Counted from the first letter of the stretch, positions 22,349 to 34,344 are shown. The stretch is 64,000 nucleotides of DNA from Galaxea fascicularis (GCA_948470475.1 OX419344.1:23995725-24059724); one strand, 5' to 3'. Translations and numbers: made by a program. The notes: generated by a model from the sequence alone, not told the origin.

Positions 22349-22802
22349 TACTTAAAGTGCACCTAACCCCAAAATACTTTTTTCGCTAAAACAAATCTTT
22401 GCACCTGTTGGAAAAGCATTGCGCTGTTTTTTGTTCTTTTTTGCCAACGGTTGGCTATTTATAGGCTTCCAAACTTACGAAAAAATAAGCATCATTTGGT
22501 ACATGACCGAGTGAGAAGGGGCGTGGGTCTATTCTTCAATTGACGTCACAAACTGATTTGCATCGCATTAAGTCTTTGTAAACATGCATGCAAAGCAGTT
22601 TTTGACGTCAATTGAAGAATAGACCCACGCCCCTTCTCACTCGGTCATGTACCAAATGATGCTTATTTTTTCGTAAGTTTGGAAGCCTATAAATAGCCAA
22701 CCGTTGGCAAAAAAGAACAAAAAACAGCGCAATGCTTTTCCAACAGGTGCAAAGATTTGTTTTAGCGAAAAAAGTATTTTGGGGTTAGGTGCACTTTAAG
22801 TA
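22349..22802. mobile_element. Perfect 2 x 200-bp inverted repeat (foldback element)
   Basis: The left arm 22349-22548 and right arm 22603-22802 are reverse complements. Reading the arms against each other I found no mismatch. They are separated by 54 bp that are themselves partly inverted. The ends are TACTTAAAGTGC and GCACTTTAAGTA, so TA flanks are possible. Each arm ends internally in TGACGTCA. The perfect identity implies a young element or gene conversion between the arms. Confidence 0.85.
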
Positions 22803-23275
22803 GACCAGGTCAGCTGTCTTCTACAAAAAAGTACATATTTACATTACTTTATGTCAAATTTATGGACCTCTAAGGAAACACTGCCTTTTTCTGATTTTTC
22901 TTTTTCGATCCAATTTAGTGTTTTGAGGAAAAAAAATCCTGCAGAGAAATGAGAAGGGGAAAAAATATCCTGCAGAGCATTTAGAAGGGAAAAAGATATT
23001 CTGCCCACCAGGTTGCTAGAAAAAAAAATCTTGATTACCAGAAATCCCTCACCCCCTAACGAGTTAACTGGTCGGCCCCTTATTATGTTTTCCTACTCTT
23101 TGTAAGACTTTTGGAACATACCACTGACTTTTACACTCAAAGGAAGTTTTCAAAATCTTCACATTAATAATCTTGAAATTTGTTCTTGATTGATTAATCA
23201 TTTTTAGTAATTGGAGCTGGTGTCTTACAAATTATTCAGAGAGTAATTGTGCTCATAATTTCAAATTACTTGCCT

Positions 23276-23322
<47 letters not shown>

Positions 23323-23767
23323 AATAGCCTTTAGTCCATCAAAATGAAAAAATAAATTCAGAAGGGCGGCATTTCATGTTGGTGTTAGTAAAACACAGAA
23401 CCAAGAAAAAGGGGGAAAACTTCTAGAAATTACCTAAAAATAAAATGATGGAAAAAGGAAAACAAAACTTGATTGATCACCTTTTGAAATCCCAAAACCC
23501 AGAAAAAACAGTCCAGTGTAACTGTTGCACTGCCTCAGGTGTGACAAACAGTCTTAAGAAGAGTTAAGGTCATGGACCTGAATGTAATGTTTTTTTCAGA
23601 GACCTGTTTCTGTTTCTGTGAGAATACTCCAGTCTCAGGCTTCCAGAAAATAAAATAAAGATAACTTTTCCACCAGTGGGGTGTACCCTCTTCTCTACCC
23701 TTTGTATCTCTTTCTCCCAAGGGCATTTTAACATTGCTCCAGTCCTGATAAATTATTTCCTTCTGTC

Positions 23768-24019
23768 CATAGGCGTACAGGCATTTTTTTGCAAGGGGGG
23801 TCGGTAAACTATTTGCCCAAAAAATTCTTACAAGTTGCCCAAATTTTACGAAACAGTCGAAAGGAAACGAGGGTCATATGATGCACTAACAATGGCCTAC
23901 ATATGAATAAATAAATAATTGGCTTTGCCCAAATTTCTCTTGCTGCCCAAAAAATCTAGGTTACCCAAAATTTTGGGGGGGCTGCAGCCCTCCCCGCCCC
24001 CCTGGCCCGTACGCCTATG
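23768..24019. mobile_element. hAT-like MITE with exact 8-bp target duplication
   Basis: The ends CATAGGCGTACAGGC and GCCCGTACGCCTATG are inverted. The flanks are CTTCTGTC at 23760-23767 and 24020-24027, an exact 8-bp duplication as hAT elements make. The interior repeats TTGCCCAAA and has no coding frame. Confidence 0.8.
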
Positions 24020-24126
24020 CTTCTGTCCAACCTTTATCCTGCATGTTTAGAACTCGAGCCCATATCCCATCCTCCCCTCTCAACTTCCTCTTCTACCCTA
24101 TTCTCCCCGAGCCCCTACCACCTCTA

Positions 24127-24257
24127 CAGGCGTGGATCCAGGATTTTTTAATGGGGGCTGGCTGATACAGTATTAGATTTTTATGGTGGGCTTCTCCAAA
24201 GGGGGGTGGCTAGCCACCCAATCCACCCCCCCCCCCCCCCCTTTGGATCCGCCCCTG
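24127..24257. mobile_element. Short CAGGGGCGGATCC-type MITE
   Basis: The left end CAGGCGTGGATCCAGG and right end TTTGGATCCGCCCCTG are inverted with a few mismatches. Ends of this kind are widespread in animal hAT MITEs. The interior is G/C-homopolymer rich. No clean target duplication could be read. Confidence 0.55.
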
Positions 24258-24937
24258 CTCTACCCCTCCAAACACTTGTAACGAGTAATTATCTCTTTAT
24301 TTACGTTCTTGGTGTATTTGGTTTTCACTGCTCCACTACTTAAAAAGTGTAATTATAGCCAGCCCTTGCAGTCATTAGCTGGTTAATTTATTACTGGAAT
24401 GCAAAATTAACACTTTCTATTTTATTTAATTTATAACTTCACAGAACAGATAAATGTAATTGCTGAGCTCCTAAAAGGTAATATTTATTGTTTTTATAGC
24501 AGTTACGATGACAGTAGAAGAAAACGTTAATGATAAATTTAAAGGAGTCAACTGAAATAAAGTAAAATGTTTTTTTGCAGTTAGTCAGAAAGTTCTGGTT
24601 TCAGTAACCAAAACACAACCAGCCCCACCCCCTACCCCAACTAGGGATATATTTAGGTAAAGAGCCATGTTGAGGTTTCTTTTTGCTGAAATGAAATTGA
24701 GAACTTGCAAGCAGAAGGGACCAAATATTTAGCTCTCCTTTAATCAGAGACATGCTTATCCCCACTCTACCTCCGATGAAGTCTAAAGCTTCTTTCGGCT
24801 TTTCTTTCGGCGCGGGGCGCCCTTTTGGGCGGGAAAATCGGTTTAACGAGGAGGAACGAGAACGAGCGCCTGTCTTTCTTCGTATCCTCGGGAAAAATTG
24901 TTGTTATTGGTGTTTTTTCTCCAGCTGCCCAGAAAAT

Positions 24938-27900
24938 ATGCGTTTTTCCGTTGTTCTTCTTTGCATTTTCATGGCAATAACAGCTATTCCTATGGGGAGA
25001 ATATACCAGAGACTGTTTCATGTGCCTGTTCCAGACGATTTACCGAAGAATTCGACATGGCAGTACAAGATTGTGGGGTTTAGTTTTGGCTTAGCAAAGG
25101 ATTTGGTAATTAAGCTTAATCTCTAAGCTTAAGTATAACTAATAAACTAAATCTAATTTTGTTATCATGATGTCTAAAATATTCTGTTGACAAAAAGCGA
25201 CTCTTTTAAGGCCCTGGTCAAACGCCGTACTTTATTGTTTAAGTATAACTAATAAACTAAATCTAATTTTGTTATCATGATGTCTAAAATATTCTGTTGA
25301 CAAAAAGCGACTCTTTTAAGGCCCTGGTCAAACGCCGTACTTTACATGAGCTGAACTAAGCTCAGTCATTAGGGACCTTTACATTTTGAGCACGAGTACG
25401 AAATCGAGTATGAGTGCGGATTTCTAATTTCAAATCAGTCACCTCCCTGGAACCCTCGCTCTTCCTTGTTGGCATACCAGCATATCAGGAGATTGTAGAA
25501 ACAAGATTGTTGTCACAAACGATCATCTAACTTAAAGGCATGCGAACAAGATTTGAAAAGTCCTACTCATACAGTGAGTCTTGTTCTCGTAGTCAAACCT
25601 TTAGGTCCCTATTAAATTCTTGTGAATTACGGCGTTTGGCCCCATAAAGTTCAACTGATTTCATTTGGATTGGCTGAGGTGTGCTTCAGGGACAACCAGG
25701 CAGAAACAACGGCTGAAGATAGAGTTTGCATCAAATGCAGATCATCACACGAGCCAAACCAAATGCATAATCATGTTAATGTATACGAATGTATAACTCC
25801 AGTCTCCATCTGTTTAATGTCATGATCCAGTTAAGTTTGGCTGAATTAAGTTCAATGTTTGACTCAAAAGTAAACTTAACTAATTTGGGTTAAGCTAATC
25901 TGTAATTGAGTTTGGCTTGTGTGAAGTACAGTGTTTAACCTAATTGGCTTAAGTCATTGGGAACAAGCTAGATGATACTAAGCTTCTTATTATTGGATGG
26001 TGTTTTGTTATTTTTGTTATAGTTTGAAATCAGTAGCATGTATTTTCCTGTTTGTTATGAAAACATTTTGGTGAAAATCTGTTTGCTGGAACTGAGTCAA
26101 AGCCTGACTGGAGTGAAAAGTGGTTTCAGCTTTTGACTCTGGGGAAATCCTAAAGTGTGATCATTCAAGCAAAAGTTGTTTAGCAATTCTCACTTGTGTT
26201 GCTGGGAGCTGTCCTGGAAATGTTAATATTGTTATTTTATAGGCTTTGCATGTATCTTATGATGTCATCATTCAATAAAACATGTGAGCAATACTTTCAT
26301 GTCATACTAAAAACGTGGGAAAGATTTCTGTACAGCTCCCTACATACATGCATCATGTTCATACTAACCCTGTTCAAAAAATGAATAGAGTTTGAGTCAC
26401 AAAATGAATGTATTTGTTAATGTAGAGAGCTGTGCGGAAATCTTGCCAAAATGCACATGTTCATATAAGTATGTTCGAACAACTTCTGAGTTTGACCACA
26501 GATATTAATAAGCCAACAGTACTCACTTGCACTATTATCAATCTCAGGTTTCCTGAACTATGTAATGAAAACAAATTCCTTTTATTTTTCAGGCCTACCT
26601 CACTTACTTTCTTGGTATAGGTGATGACTATTTCTCAAGTTTAGCTTCTTTGCTTGCATTTACAAGCAGCATGTTCAAGAATGATAGTTACTCAGAAATG
26701 CTAGAAATCAATGACACAGAAATATTTGGTGTTGGTGTGAGAATCTACAGGCCTGTGAACAGAACAAACCAAGGAGAGGAGTCTCAGGAACAAGATTTGT
26801 TACCAGGATTGATTTATTTTCATGGTGGTGGGTGGACACTTGGTAGTTTAGGTAAGTTGTATTCCAGAGCATTTATCTTCAAGTGGTTAAAAACTGTAGA
26901 TATGGAAGATAAGAACTAGTCTCAGACTAAAATTTGGTATTGTCAACAGAGTTGATAAGATAAATTGACCGCCGTACAGGGATTCTAAAAGCTGATGTTT
27001 TGAGCAGTAGCCCTTCATCAGAGTGGATTTGCTCTGACAAAGGGCTAATGCTCGAAACATCAGCTTTTAGGATCCCTGTACAGTGTTCAATTTATCCTAT
27101 CAACTATGTTGATAATACCAAATTTTTGTGTACTACTTCCCCACTGACGCAGCACCACAGTTTCTTTGGAAACTACCCCCTTTACTCATTTGTAGTCCCA
27201 GACTAAGCCATGTTCTGAAAGTTACCAGTAATGTTTTTCTTACTTTTTGCTGATTTACTTTCAGATGCTTATGATGACTTTTGCCGCAAGCTTGCAGTTT
27301 TCACTCAAGTCATTGTTGTGAGTGTGAAGTAAGCAGTTTTTATCTGTGTTGACCTGGAGGGCTTGCATACATGTGTGTGCTTCTGTGTATTGCCTACAAT
27401 GGGGGGTGACAACTTTGTCTCTAACAAGGCCTGTTTTGGAAGAAAAACAAAATTCTTCTGGGAATCTGCAGGTTTTTGCTGGGAATCAGGAGATCATGGA
27501 AATTGTCTGGGAAATATGACATAGTTCTTTGACATTGCAGAAAAAAAGCAGAATGTTGAACAAAAATGACATTTTGATAGCTCAAAAAATTGGGAGGATT
27601 ATCCAAATTTACTGGAGGACTTAAAGTTGCACATGGTATTGCTCGAACAATGTTTGTTAGGGTTGTCACCCCCCATTATACAGCAGTTAGTTTTGCGTTT
27701 AGACATTGGAAGTCGTAATTTAATTGAGTTAGCCCTAACCAATTTCTCTTTGTAGTTACAGGCAAGCTCCTTATTATACGTATCCAACTCAGTTCATCGA
27801 CTGTTACAATGTAGCTGTAGGTCTCCTGAACACTGGAAAAAAATATGGTGTGGATGATTCTCATGTTATGATCCTTGGTGACAGTGCAGGGGGGAATCTA

Positions 27901-29556
27901 GCTGCAGCAGTTTCTCATTCTCTAGCAGCAATCTCCGAGAGACACTGCAAAATACATTACCTTAAAGCACAGGTATGCATTCTCAGCTCAAGGTTTTAAA
28001 CTGATGTCAGCACTCTCAAAAGAGTTCTACCAGGGACAGTAACAGAGAGTACTTAATATGTAGTTTGTATGGGCAGCTCTGTCATCTAAAAACTGTGGAA
28101 AATTGTGTTGCGGAAGGTAGGCAGGGGGTTGGGGGGGGGAGGGTAGTTGTATCACAAGTCTATAAATGAAGAAACATAAGATAACATGTTTAACTCTCTC
28201 CTGGCAGCCCACACATTTTTTTTTTCGCACCCATGCAATGCTATGATAGGTTGGCTATGTACTAGATAAAGGAGCACTGCAAATGTTAGTCAGTTGGGGA
28301 CCAGGGTTGTCACTAAGTGCCAGCTTCCAGCAAAATTTGCCGGCTGAGAAAGAGGTGATCGCCGGCTGGATTTTGGCCAGTGAACACACGTTAATGGCAA
28401 TGAATGATTTTTTAGCCGGGTCAACTGCTACCTAAACCGGCTTAGTAATTTCTTAGCTACAACCCTGAGGGACTAGTTCACCGAGTCATGCTTGCCAGGA
28501 AACGTTTGATAGTAAAGTCACTTAAGACATAAAAAATTAATAATCTTGTATCAAAAGTGAAGGGTTATTCCCATTCATTCAATTTTCTTTGTGTATCTTT
28601 AGATAAAGAAAGGAGAACACCAGTTTCAGTACCACTGCCACTGTAACATTAATTTGAAGAAACTGTCCTCACATGAGAGGTCACTGGAAATTATTTAATT
28701 TGAAGAGAGAGCTCAAACAAAAGGCAACTTTTGAGATGGAAATAAAAATTATAATGGGCCAAATTGGGTATTGTACAGGACTGGAAGGGGGCTGTCCAAA
28801 CCAAACTTCCATGGGAGCAGCATGACTATTTTCTGCACTAACAGCACTTCTGTCAGATGTTCAATAGTTCCCTCTTTTCCCCTGAGTTTAAAATAATGTT
28901 TAATTAAAGTTACCTGCTGTAGCCATTACTTAGGATTAACTATGGCAAGCACAGCCTCCTTCAGACAAGACTGCAAAGCTGATAGGTATACTATTCTTTC
29001 TTGATTTCAGATTCTTATCTATCCTTCTGTACAATTCCTAGACTTCAATTTGCCTTCCTACATGCAAAATGCAGTAAATGACATCCTCTCCAGAGAAGAT
29101 CATGCAACCTTTGTTTCTCTTTACCTTAATGGCTCCACTGATCTCACTGAACTACTTCTTTCTGGAAATCATTCGCGGCATCTCCACAGTACAGAATACA
29201 TGTTGTACCTTAACAAATCTGTGGTTGATGTTGCACAAGAGGAGCCTGAAATAGGACTGTCTGACACAGAGGTAGAGGCTCTAACTCATTTCAGGGGATC
29301 TCCTTTGATGGCAAAAGACTTCAAGGGAATCCCGCATACATTTGTTATTACTGCTGAGTTTGATGTGTTAAGGGATGAAGGATTTCTTTATTCAGAGAGA
29401 TTGAGGAGAGCAAGGGTACCAGTCAAGTACAAGAATTTCAAGTCATTTCATGGCTTTGTAACAACAGCAACTGAGGGAGGGCCAGCAAGAACAGATGAAG
29501 GAGACGAAGCTTTTGCTGACATAGTTCAATATATAAAAGAAAGAGTGAGTAGTTAG
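24938..29556 (+). CDS. AADAC: Arylacetamide deacetylase-like esterase 3 (AADAC/NCEH1 family), divergent paralogue
   Basis: Third esterase of the tandem group. Five exons: 24938-25105, 26593-26851, 27265-27328, 27756-27972, 29011-29556; phases 0,1,2,0; 417 residues. The N terminus (RFSVVLLCIFMAITAIPMG) is a hydrophobic signal anchor. The ATG at 24938 is chosen because it places this helix first; the same frame is open further upstream to 24752. HGGGW starts at residue 133, nucleophile Ser207 is in GDSAGG, Asp354 in EFDVLRDEG and His383 in SFHGF, so the triad is complete. The family signature reads VNYRQAPYYTYP instead of VDYRLAPKH. Exon 4 is 18 bp longer than in paralogues 1 and 2, with an insertion around residues 220-232 (ISERHCKIHYLK). 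It is clearly older than the gene 1/gene 2 split. Intron 1 starts with an exact 106-bp duplication. Confidence 0.85.
25129..25344. repeat. Exact 106-bp direct duplication
   Basis: 25129-25234 and 25239-25344 are identical (TTAAGTATAACTAATAAAC .. AACGCCGTACTTTA), separated by 4 bp, in intron 1 of AADAC-like gene 3. This is either a very recent tandem duplication or an assembly artefact. Confidence 0.85.
25319..25945. mobile_element. Possible DNA transposon beginning in the duplicated segment
   Basis: The left end GGTCAAACGCCGTACTTTAC resembles the reverse complement of the right end (GGTTAAACACTGTACTTCAC). A further inverted copy (TACGGCGTTTGGCC) occurs internally at about 25627-25640. The ends have diverged and no target duplication is clear. 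Confidence 0.4.
26930..27123. mobile_element. Foldback element in intron 2 of AADAC-like gene 3
   Basis: AATTTGGTATTGTCAACAGA.. is mirrored by ..GTTGATAATACCAAATT. The arms (about 90 bp) run through GTACAGGGATYCTAAAAGCTGATGTTT with about 10 percent mismatch. The turn is near GGATTTGCTC. ACCACAGTTTCTTTGGAAAC just downstream recurs near 106-125. Confidence 0.75.
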
Positions 29557-30759
29557 TAATAGTGGGAGGATGTAAAAGTATAGAGTACTTCTACAGTATA
29601 TCGTAGACAATGAGCTGGTTGTTTCAGGGCTGTTACTAATTTTTGAAGTAGGTGCGGTTATGCAAAAAACAGCCGGGGATTCGAGTTGCTGTGGTGAAGT
29701 CAACATGCTGGTTTTATACCAAAGTAGGGATATACCTCACAGTACGAGGGAATAATCTCTGGCCCCCGGCCCTTAATGACGGCCCTGTAGTTTGGAAAAC
29801 TGCCAACAAGAGCACCTACCATATGTTGAGAGAACTGGCAATATCAAGGCAATGAGATTACAGGAACAGATGTAATTAAGTTGCATATTGCACTAGCTAG
29901 GTCACTTGCTCTCGCTGCCTTGCATCTTGGCCCAGACATCTCTAAGATGTTGCATACTGGGTACCTTCAAATCACAACTTTAACTTCACACATTTTCGTT
30001 CTGAGTGAACTTGCAGTCTTATTATTGAGACAATTGAAACTTCTTGTGCCTTAAAATTCATGCTTGGTTGGTGTAGATGTTCTTTAATTATTGTCTGCAT
30101 GTCCATGTGGCACTGAATCACTGGTTTGGAAGCTATTAACTTAGCTGTTTTTTGCCAATACCTCTTTATATACCTGAGAAAAATCCTGATGTTGTTTTTT
30201 GTTATTCGTTTGCCTTTTGGTCTGTGATGACAAACACCTGGAAATCGTAGAAGAGAAGAGCCCAAAACAACATAGTGGAAAGTTGTGATGAGTGTGAAAG
30301 CTGAGCTGAGATAGATGCAAGAGTTGTATATTTATCAAGTAAGCAGAGATACAGAGGAGTGTTAGGTAGGTTAGTATTAGAGTAGAGTAATATAGTGTTT
30401 GTTTTTATTAATGAATCATTGCATTGGTATTTATATCAGGATCAGTCAGGCATTTTGACAAACTGGCTGCAGAATGACTGTTTACTGTACCGGTATAATA
30501 TATTGACAGTACACCTTGTCTTAAGTTTTAATCATTTTTTATGACATATTTTTAGTTGTAACGTTTTACTTTCCCTTATAATATTTAAGTAAACATATTT
30601 ATTCATATTCTTACATTGATTATATATATTTTGTTACGTTAAAGTTTGAAATTCTCTCTAAAACCGACATCTCGACATGCCTGACCAAAAGCATAGTCTA
30701 TTATGTAACGCCATAAAACTATCCGGTAATCTATACCTTAGTTTAAATAGAAAAAAAGA

Positions 30760-30912
30760 AGAAACTGAGATCAAGGGCAACTCTGCCCCAACAGAGCTTT
30801 CCATGGGAGTTGTAGCAGATGTTTGCCCCACGTACCAGTAGGCGGCTGTTAGAGGGCCACAGGGTTACGTGCTACCCTCTTAAAATAAAGTCATTACCAT
30901 TACCATTACCAA
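30760..30912 (+). repeat. SINE/LINE 3' tail with (ATTACC)n
   Basis: AGAGGGCCACAGGGTTACGT .. AAAATAAAGTC is followed by a short (ATTACC)n run at 30892-30910. A body ending in a short tandem run is typical of non-LTR-derived repeats. It may supply a polyadenylation signal to the gene upstream. Confidence 0.5.
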
Positions 30913-31036
30913 TCGAAGCGGTCATGTGAAGAGTTATTAATTATATTTTTCAAGTATTTGTCGACTAACATGGTCAAGTAGCCAGTGACCCGATGACTCA
31001 CAGTCACCGGAGCTCCCGCGGCAGCCGGTCTCTATT

Positions 31037-31175
31037 GAAAGTCATGCCCCGGGTTAGATAAGAACACAAAAAGGGTTGGACTCGAACAAGGTGATTATAT
31101 TTTGTTACGTTAAGTTCCTGAAAGTCCTGCCCGCGGTTAGATAAGAAGCCAAAAATTGTTGCACTCGAACATTGT
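31037..31175. repeat. Imperfect tandem duplication (period about 83 bp)
   Basis: GAAAGTCATGCCCCGGGTTAG (31037) and GAAAGTCCTGCCCGCGGTTAG (31120) start two similar units. Both continue ATAAGAA..CAAAAA..TTG.ACTCGAACA. The phrase TTATATTTTGTTACGTTAA between them also occurs near 30625. Confidence 0.55.
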
Positions 31176-32339
31176 TCTTTGACCAGGTCGCTCACAGCAG
31201 CGAGATTTCATCGTCCTTCTTATCGAATCATCGATGTCTTTTAAAGTTCCGTTATTGGATAACTACATAACAGTAACGTGCTTCCGTGATTTATGGACTT
31301 AAACTACGATTATAAAAGATCCGATGCCTCTTTCCGTCTCATTTTTCAGCTGATACCATATACAGGGATTAACGTTCATTTTGGCAGTTTGACCTCTATT
31401 CAGTGGTCTTTCGAGCCTTCGTCAGCCATGTGCATTTAATGCTGGCCATTTAGCTTGCCCTGAAAGTTGTGTACGTTAATTTGGATGAAAAGTGCAAAAT
31501 TTATGCCTGGCTCTGTGTTAAGGGCAAACGTTTCTTTGCCACGCGCTTTAGTCAAAATCAGGAAATGCATCTCTAAGGCAATAACAGGTGTGTTGTATAT
31601 CCCTATTAGAGAGACCAGAGTGAAATACCAGAAGGGCCTAGGTTTGGACTTTAAAGCCATCCAACCTGATTTGTCCGTCTGTGAAACCGATCGCAAAATG
31701 GGATGACCTTAATGTCCAACTTTGAGTCATGTGCGTGTTCACACTACGACAATTAGTAAGTCTGGAGTGACTTATCCTACTGAACAGTGCTGAAAGAGTT
31801 GTCCGTCCGTTGTATGTCTTATGGTGGTTTTTCTGTCATAACGGGCCTGGATACAGTCAGGCTAGCTTTTCAATGATTTCCTCTACGATGACCCGAGGAT
31901 CTCATTTCGACGATTCGAATTGAATTTTTGCTTTACTGAACGAGGGTACCGTCATTCATAAAATCGCAAAGTCAACTCGGGATCCTGTTTGTGGCTTCTT
32001 CCGGTTTTTGTGTCGACAACGCTCTGAACGCTACAACCACATCATCGGACATACAGGTATTAACAAACTGTCATAGTTAAGCCATTAACTACTTTTTTTG
32101 CTAAAACCAAGAAAACGGTCCCGTGCAATTAAATTAATGAAATTCGCTCGGTTTGGAGCATAAAGAGTGTTTATCCTTTACAACTGCGAATAAATGAGTC
32201 GTAAAGTAGCACATTGTGACAGCGGTCAAAATAAGACCAACAAGAATGTGCTTCCGCCATCTTTACATCCAGACACGAGCAATGGCAATGTTCAGATAGG
32301 ACATCTGCAGCCATCTGCAGTGCCAAGAGCAACACTTAC

Positions 32340-32573
32340 TTTGATGAAGAACTGGGTCATCTCATCAAAGGACGGAGTAATGTTATTGTACATAAAGCTG
32401 TACAGCTGAATGAATTCAACCGCTGAAATTAGCGCTGATGATTCTCTAAGAGTCATTTGAATGCGCATGCTCCGTGGAGTGCGGAATTTCTTCGCACTCA
32501 ACACTGTCACGTCTCGCTTGAGCTTCTTATAAATAAAATACCACAGATAATCCGGGAAAACGATAGTCAACCT
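32340..32573 (-). CDS. Candidate exon of an unidentified membrane protein
   Basis: On the minus strand an open stretch of exactly 78 codons is bounded by a good acceptor (CTACTACAG) and donor (AAA|GTAAGT), phase 0 on both sides. It reads RLTIVFPDYLWYFIYKKLKRD at the start and EFIQLYSFMYNNITPSFDEM near the end, that is, hydrophobic segments and a possible N-glycosylation site (NNIT). The frame stays open upstream to 32855. I do not recognise the family and found no connecting exons that make a clear protein. It may be part of a lineage-specific gene or a chance open frame. Confidence 0.25.
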
Positions 32574-34344
32574 CTGTAGTAGGTCCACTGAACCATGTAG
32601 GAAGCTCAGCAGTATGAAGAATGGGAGACTTGTCAGTTCAAACGGACTATCACCTTGGGGATAGCAGTTATTAGGGGGAGTGCACCGGCTTTTTCTGCTC
32701 TGTACGTTTCGCTCTGACTGTGATACAAGGGGATAAGCACATAAACTAGAACAACAGTTATAGGTATCCCACAGCCAACTGAGCTGACCGAATAACAGAC
32801 ACTTTGATAGTTTTGTTACGTTTCGTTGATCTTTCAATTTCACTGTTTTCGGCAATTTACCGTCCGACGAGTATTGAGTTCATTAGGACATATATGCCAT
32901 AAACTTGAAGACACAATGAAGATCAACGAAGACCAACGAAGTTAAAGTCCAGAATGAAGATCAAAATGGCAAGTGAACCCAGAGCCAGGCCATCGAGAAT
33001 CTGAATGCAAAGCACGTATTTTACAGCCTTCCACAGGGACATCCACCATTTTGCCGGTCGAGATTTCTTCCAAGTGTCCTCGTCTCGCGGGGGAGGATCG
33101 TACTCCCGAAAAATGTATCGTGAGGGTTGAACTTTTCAAAATCCTCTAAGGGATCTTGTCGTAACAACGGATCGTCGTCAATGAGCCTCTGTCCCTGATA
33201 AGATTGAACCACTACGGCGCAAAATGTCTCTCTGGCATAGGCAAACAGGCCTTCTACAGAAAACGATGTCAAGGACAGGGAAACACGAGTGAATTAAACC
33301 CAAAACACGCAGAAAGTAAACCGAGAGAAAATCCTTTTCCTTTAAAACAGTCTGTCTAGTTTTCAGTTTAAAGTTCATATTGTTCCTGAAACAAAATATC
33401 CGACATTCATGTGAGCAAAATTCAGGTGATTGACGTGTTCTTGTTCGAGGCATTGAGGGATCAACAACGGGAGACACTTTCATGGAAGTCAAAACAAGAA
33501 TAGATTTAATAGTGTGAATGATGTACATGAAATAAATCCTATACGGAACTGCGGAAATTTGATTTTGAAAAGATTTAATAGTTTCTGCTTTTCAAGACGC
33601 CGAAAGATATACTCTACTGCAAGAAAATAGCGCACAAAATCCTTTGCTTTTATTTAATTCCTTACTTTAGGCGTTATATCCACCAGCTCAATCGTCTTGA
33701 ACAGGACGAGGTTTTTCGTGCACTCAGCCCCACCACGTGTTCACAAGGTGTGACTGTTTTTCTAAGCGGGATTGCGGTTTCCGCCACCTCCAATGTCCCT
33801 CTCTCACAGGCCAGTAAAGTGTGCAATACCATTGCTTAAACTCTTTTATTTGAATTATTACACTTGCTTTTTTACTTCCTTAGTCAAAGCCAAGTTCCGG
33901 TATGTTACTGTCCTATGAAAATCCCGTTTATGTAATTTTTAGTCATGCAAGCGCCTACAGAACGAGTTCGCAATTGAGACTACGTGGGGTCACTCGTCAT
34001 TTTCCTCCTGTAATGCCTGACGCATACTACCTGACAGAGAACTGAAATTTTCGGTGTAGAATAGAAAATGAAGACACTAGGAAAGGAAAAAAATTGTCTT
34101 AACGTGTAAGTGTTACGTTGCACGTTCGGTGTTAGTTAATATGTACAGTTCTTAGCACCAGAGACGGCTTCCATTTCATTCCAGCAGTTGCGTTACTTGG
34201 TGAGCTGTAGTGCACCTGTTGGCCAGGGAGACTGGTTAGAGCCAAGTCAACTTCCTTCAACGTTCAATAACTGGCCTCTTTCAGGTATCCTTACATGTTC
34301 TTCCCAGTGAAACGTGTTAGTACACACAAAAAGGGCAATGTAAA

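Larger units (their letters stand above)
21250..24937. other. Intergenic region between AADAC-like genes 2 and 3
   Basis: No exon is supported. It contains a perfect 200-bp-arm palindrome (22349-22802), an 8-bp-TSD element (23768-24019), a second short hAT-like element (24127-24257) and C- and A-rich low-complexity stretches. AGGGGCCAACCAACCAGGGGG near 21441 and CTGGTCGGCCCCTT near 23070 are weakly inverted. They could be the ends of one larger element that contains the palindrome. Confidence 0.5.
29557..34344. other. Spacer between AADAC-like gene 3 and BRCC3
   Basis: Mostly AT-rich sequence without a gene I can name. It contains a retroelement-like tail (30760-30912), an imperfect duplication (31037-31175) and one open, splice-bounded minus-strand segment (32340-32573) listed separately as a candidate exon. 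No canonical polyadenylation hexamer lies near the AADAC-like 3 stop. The first good AATAAA is inside the repeat, at about 30884. Confidence 0.5.
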
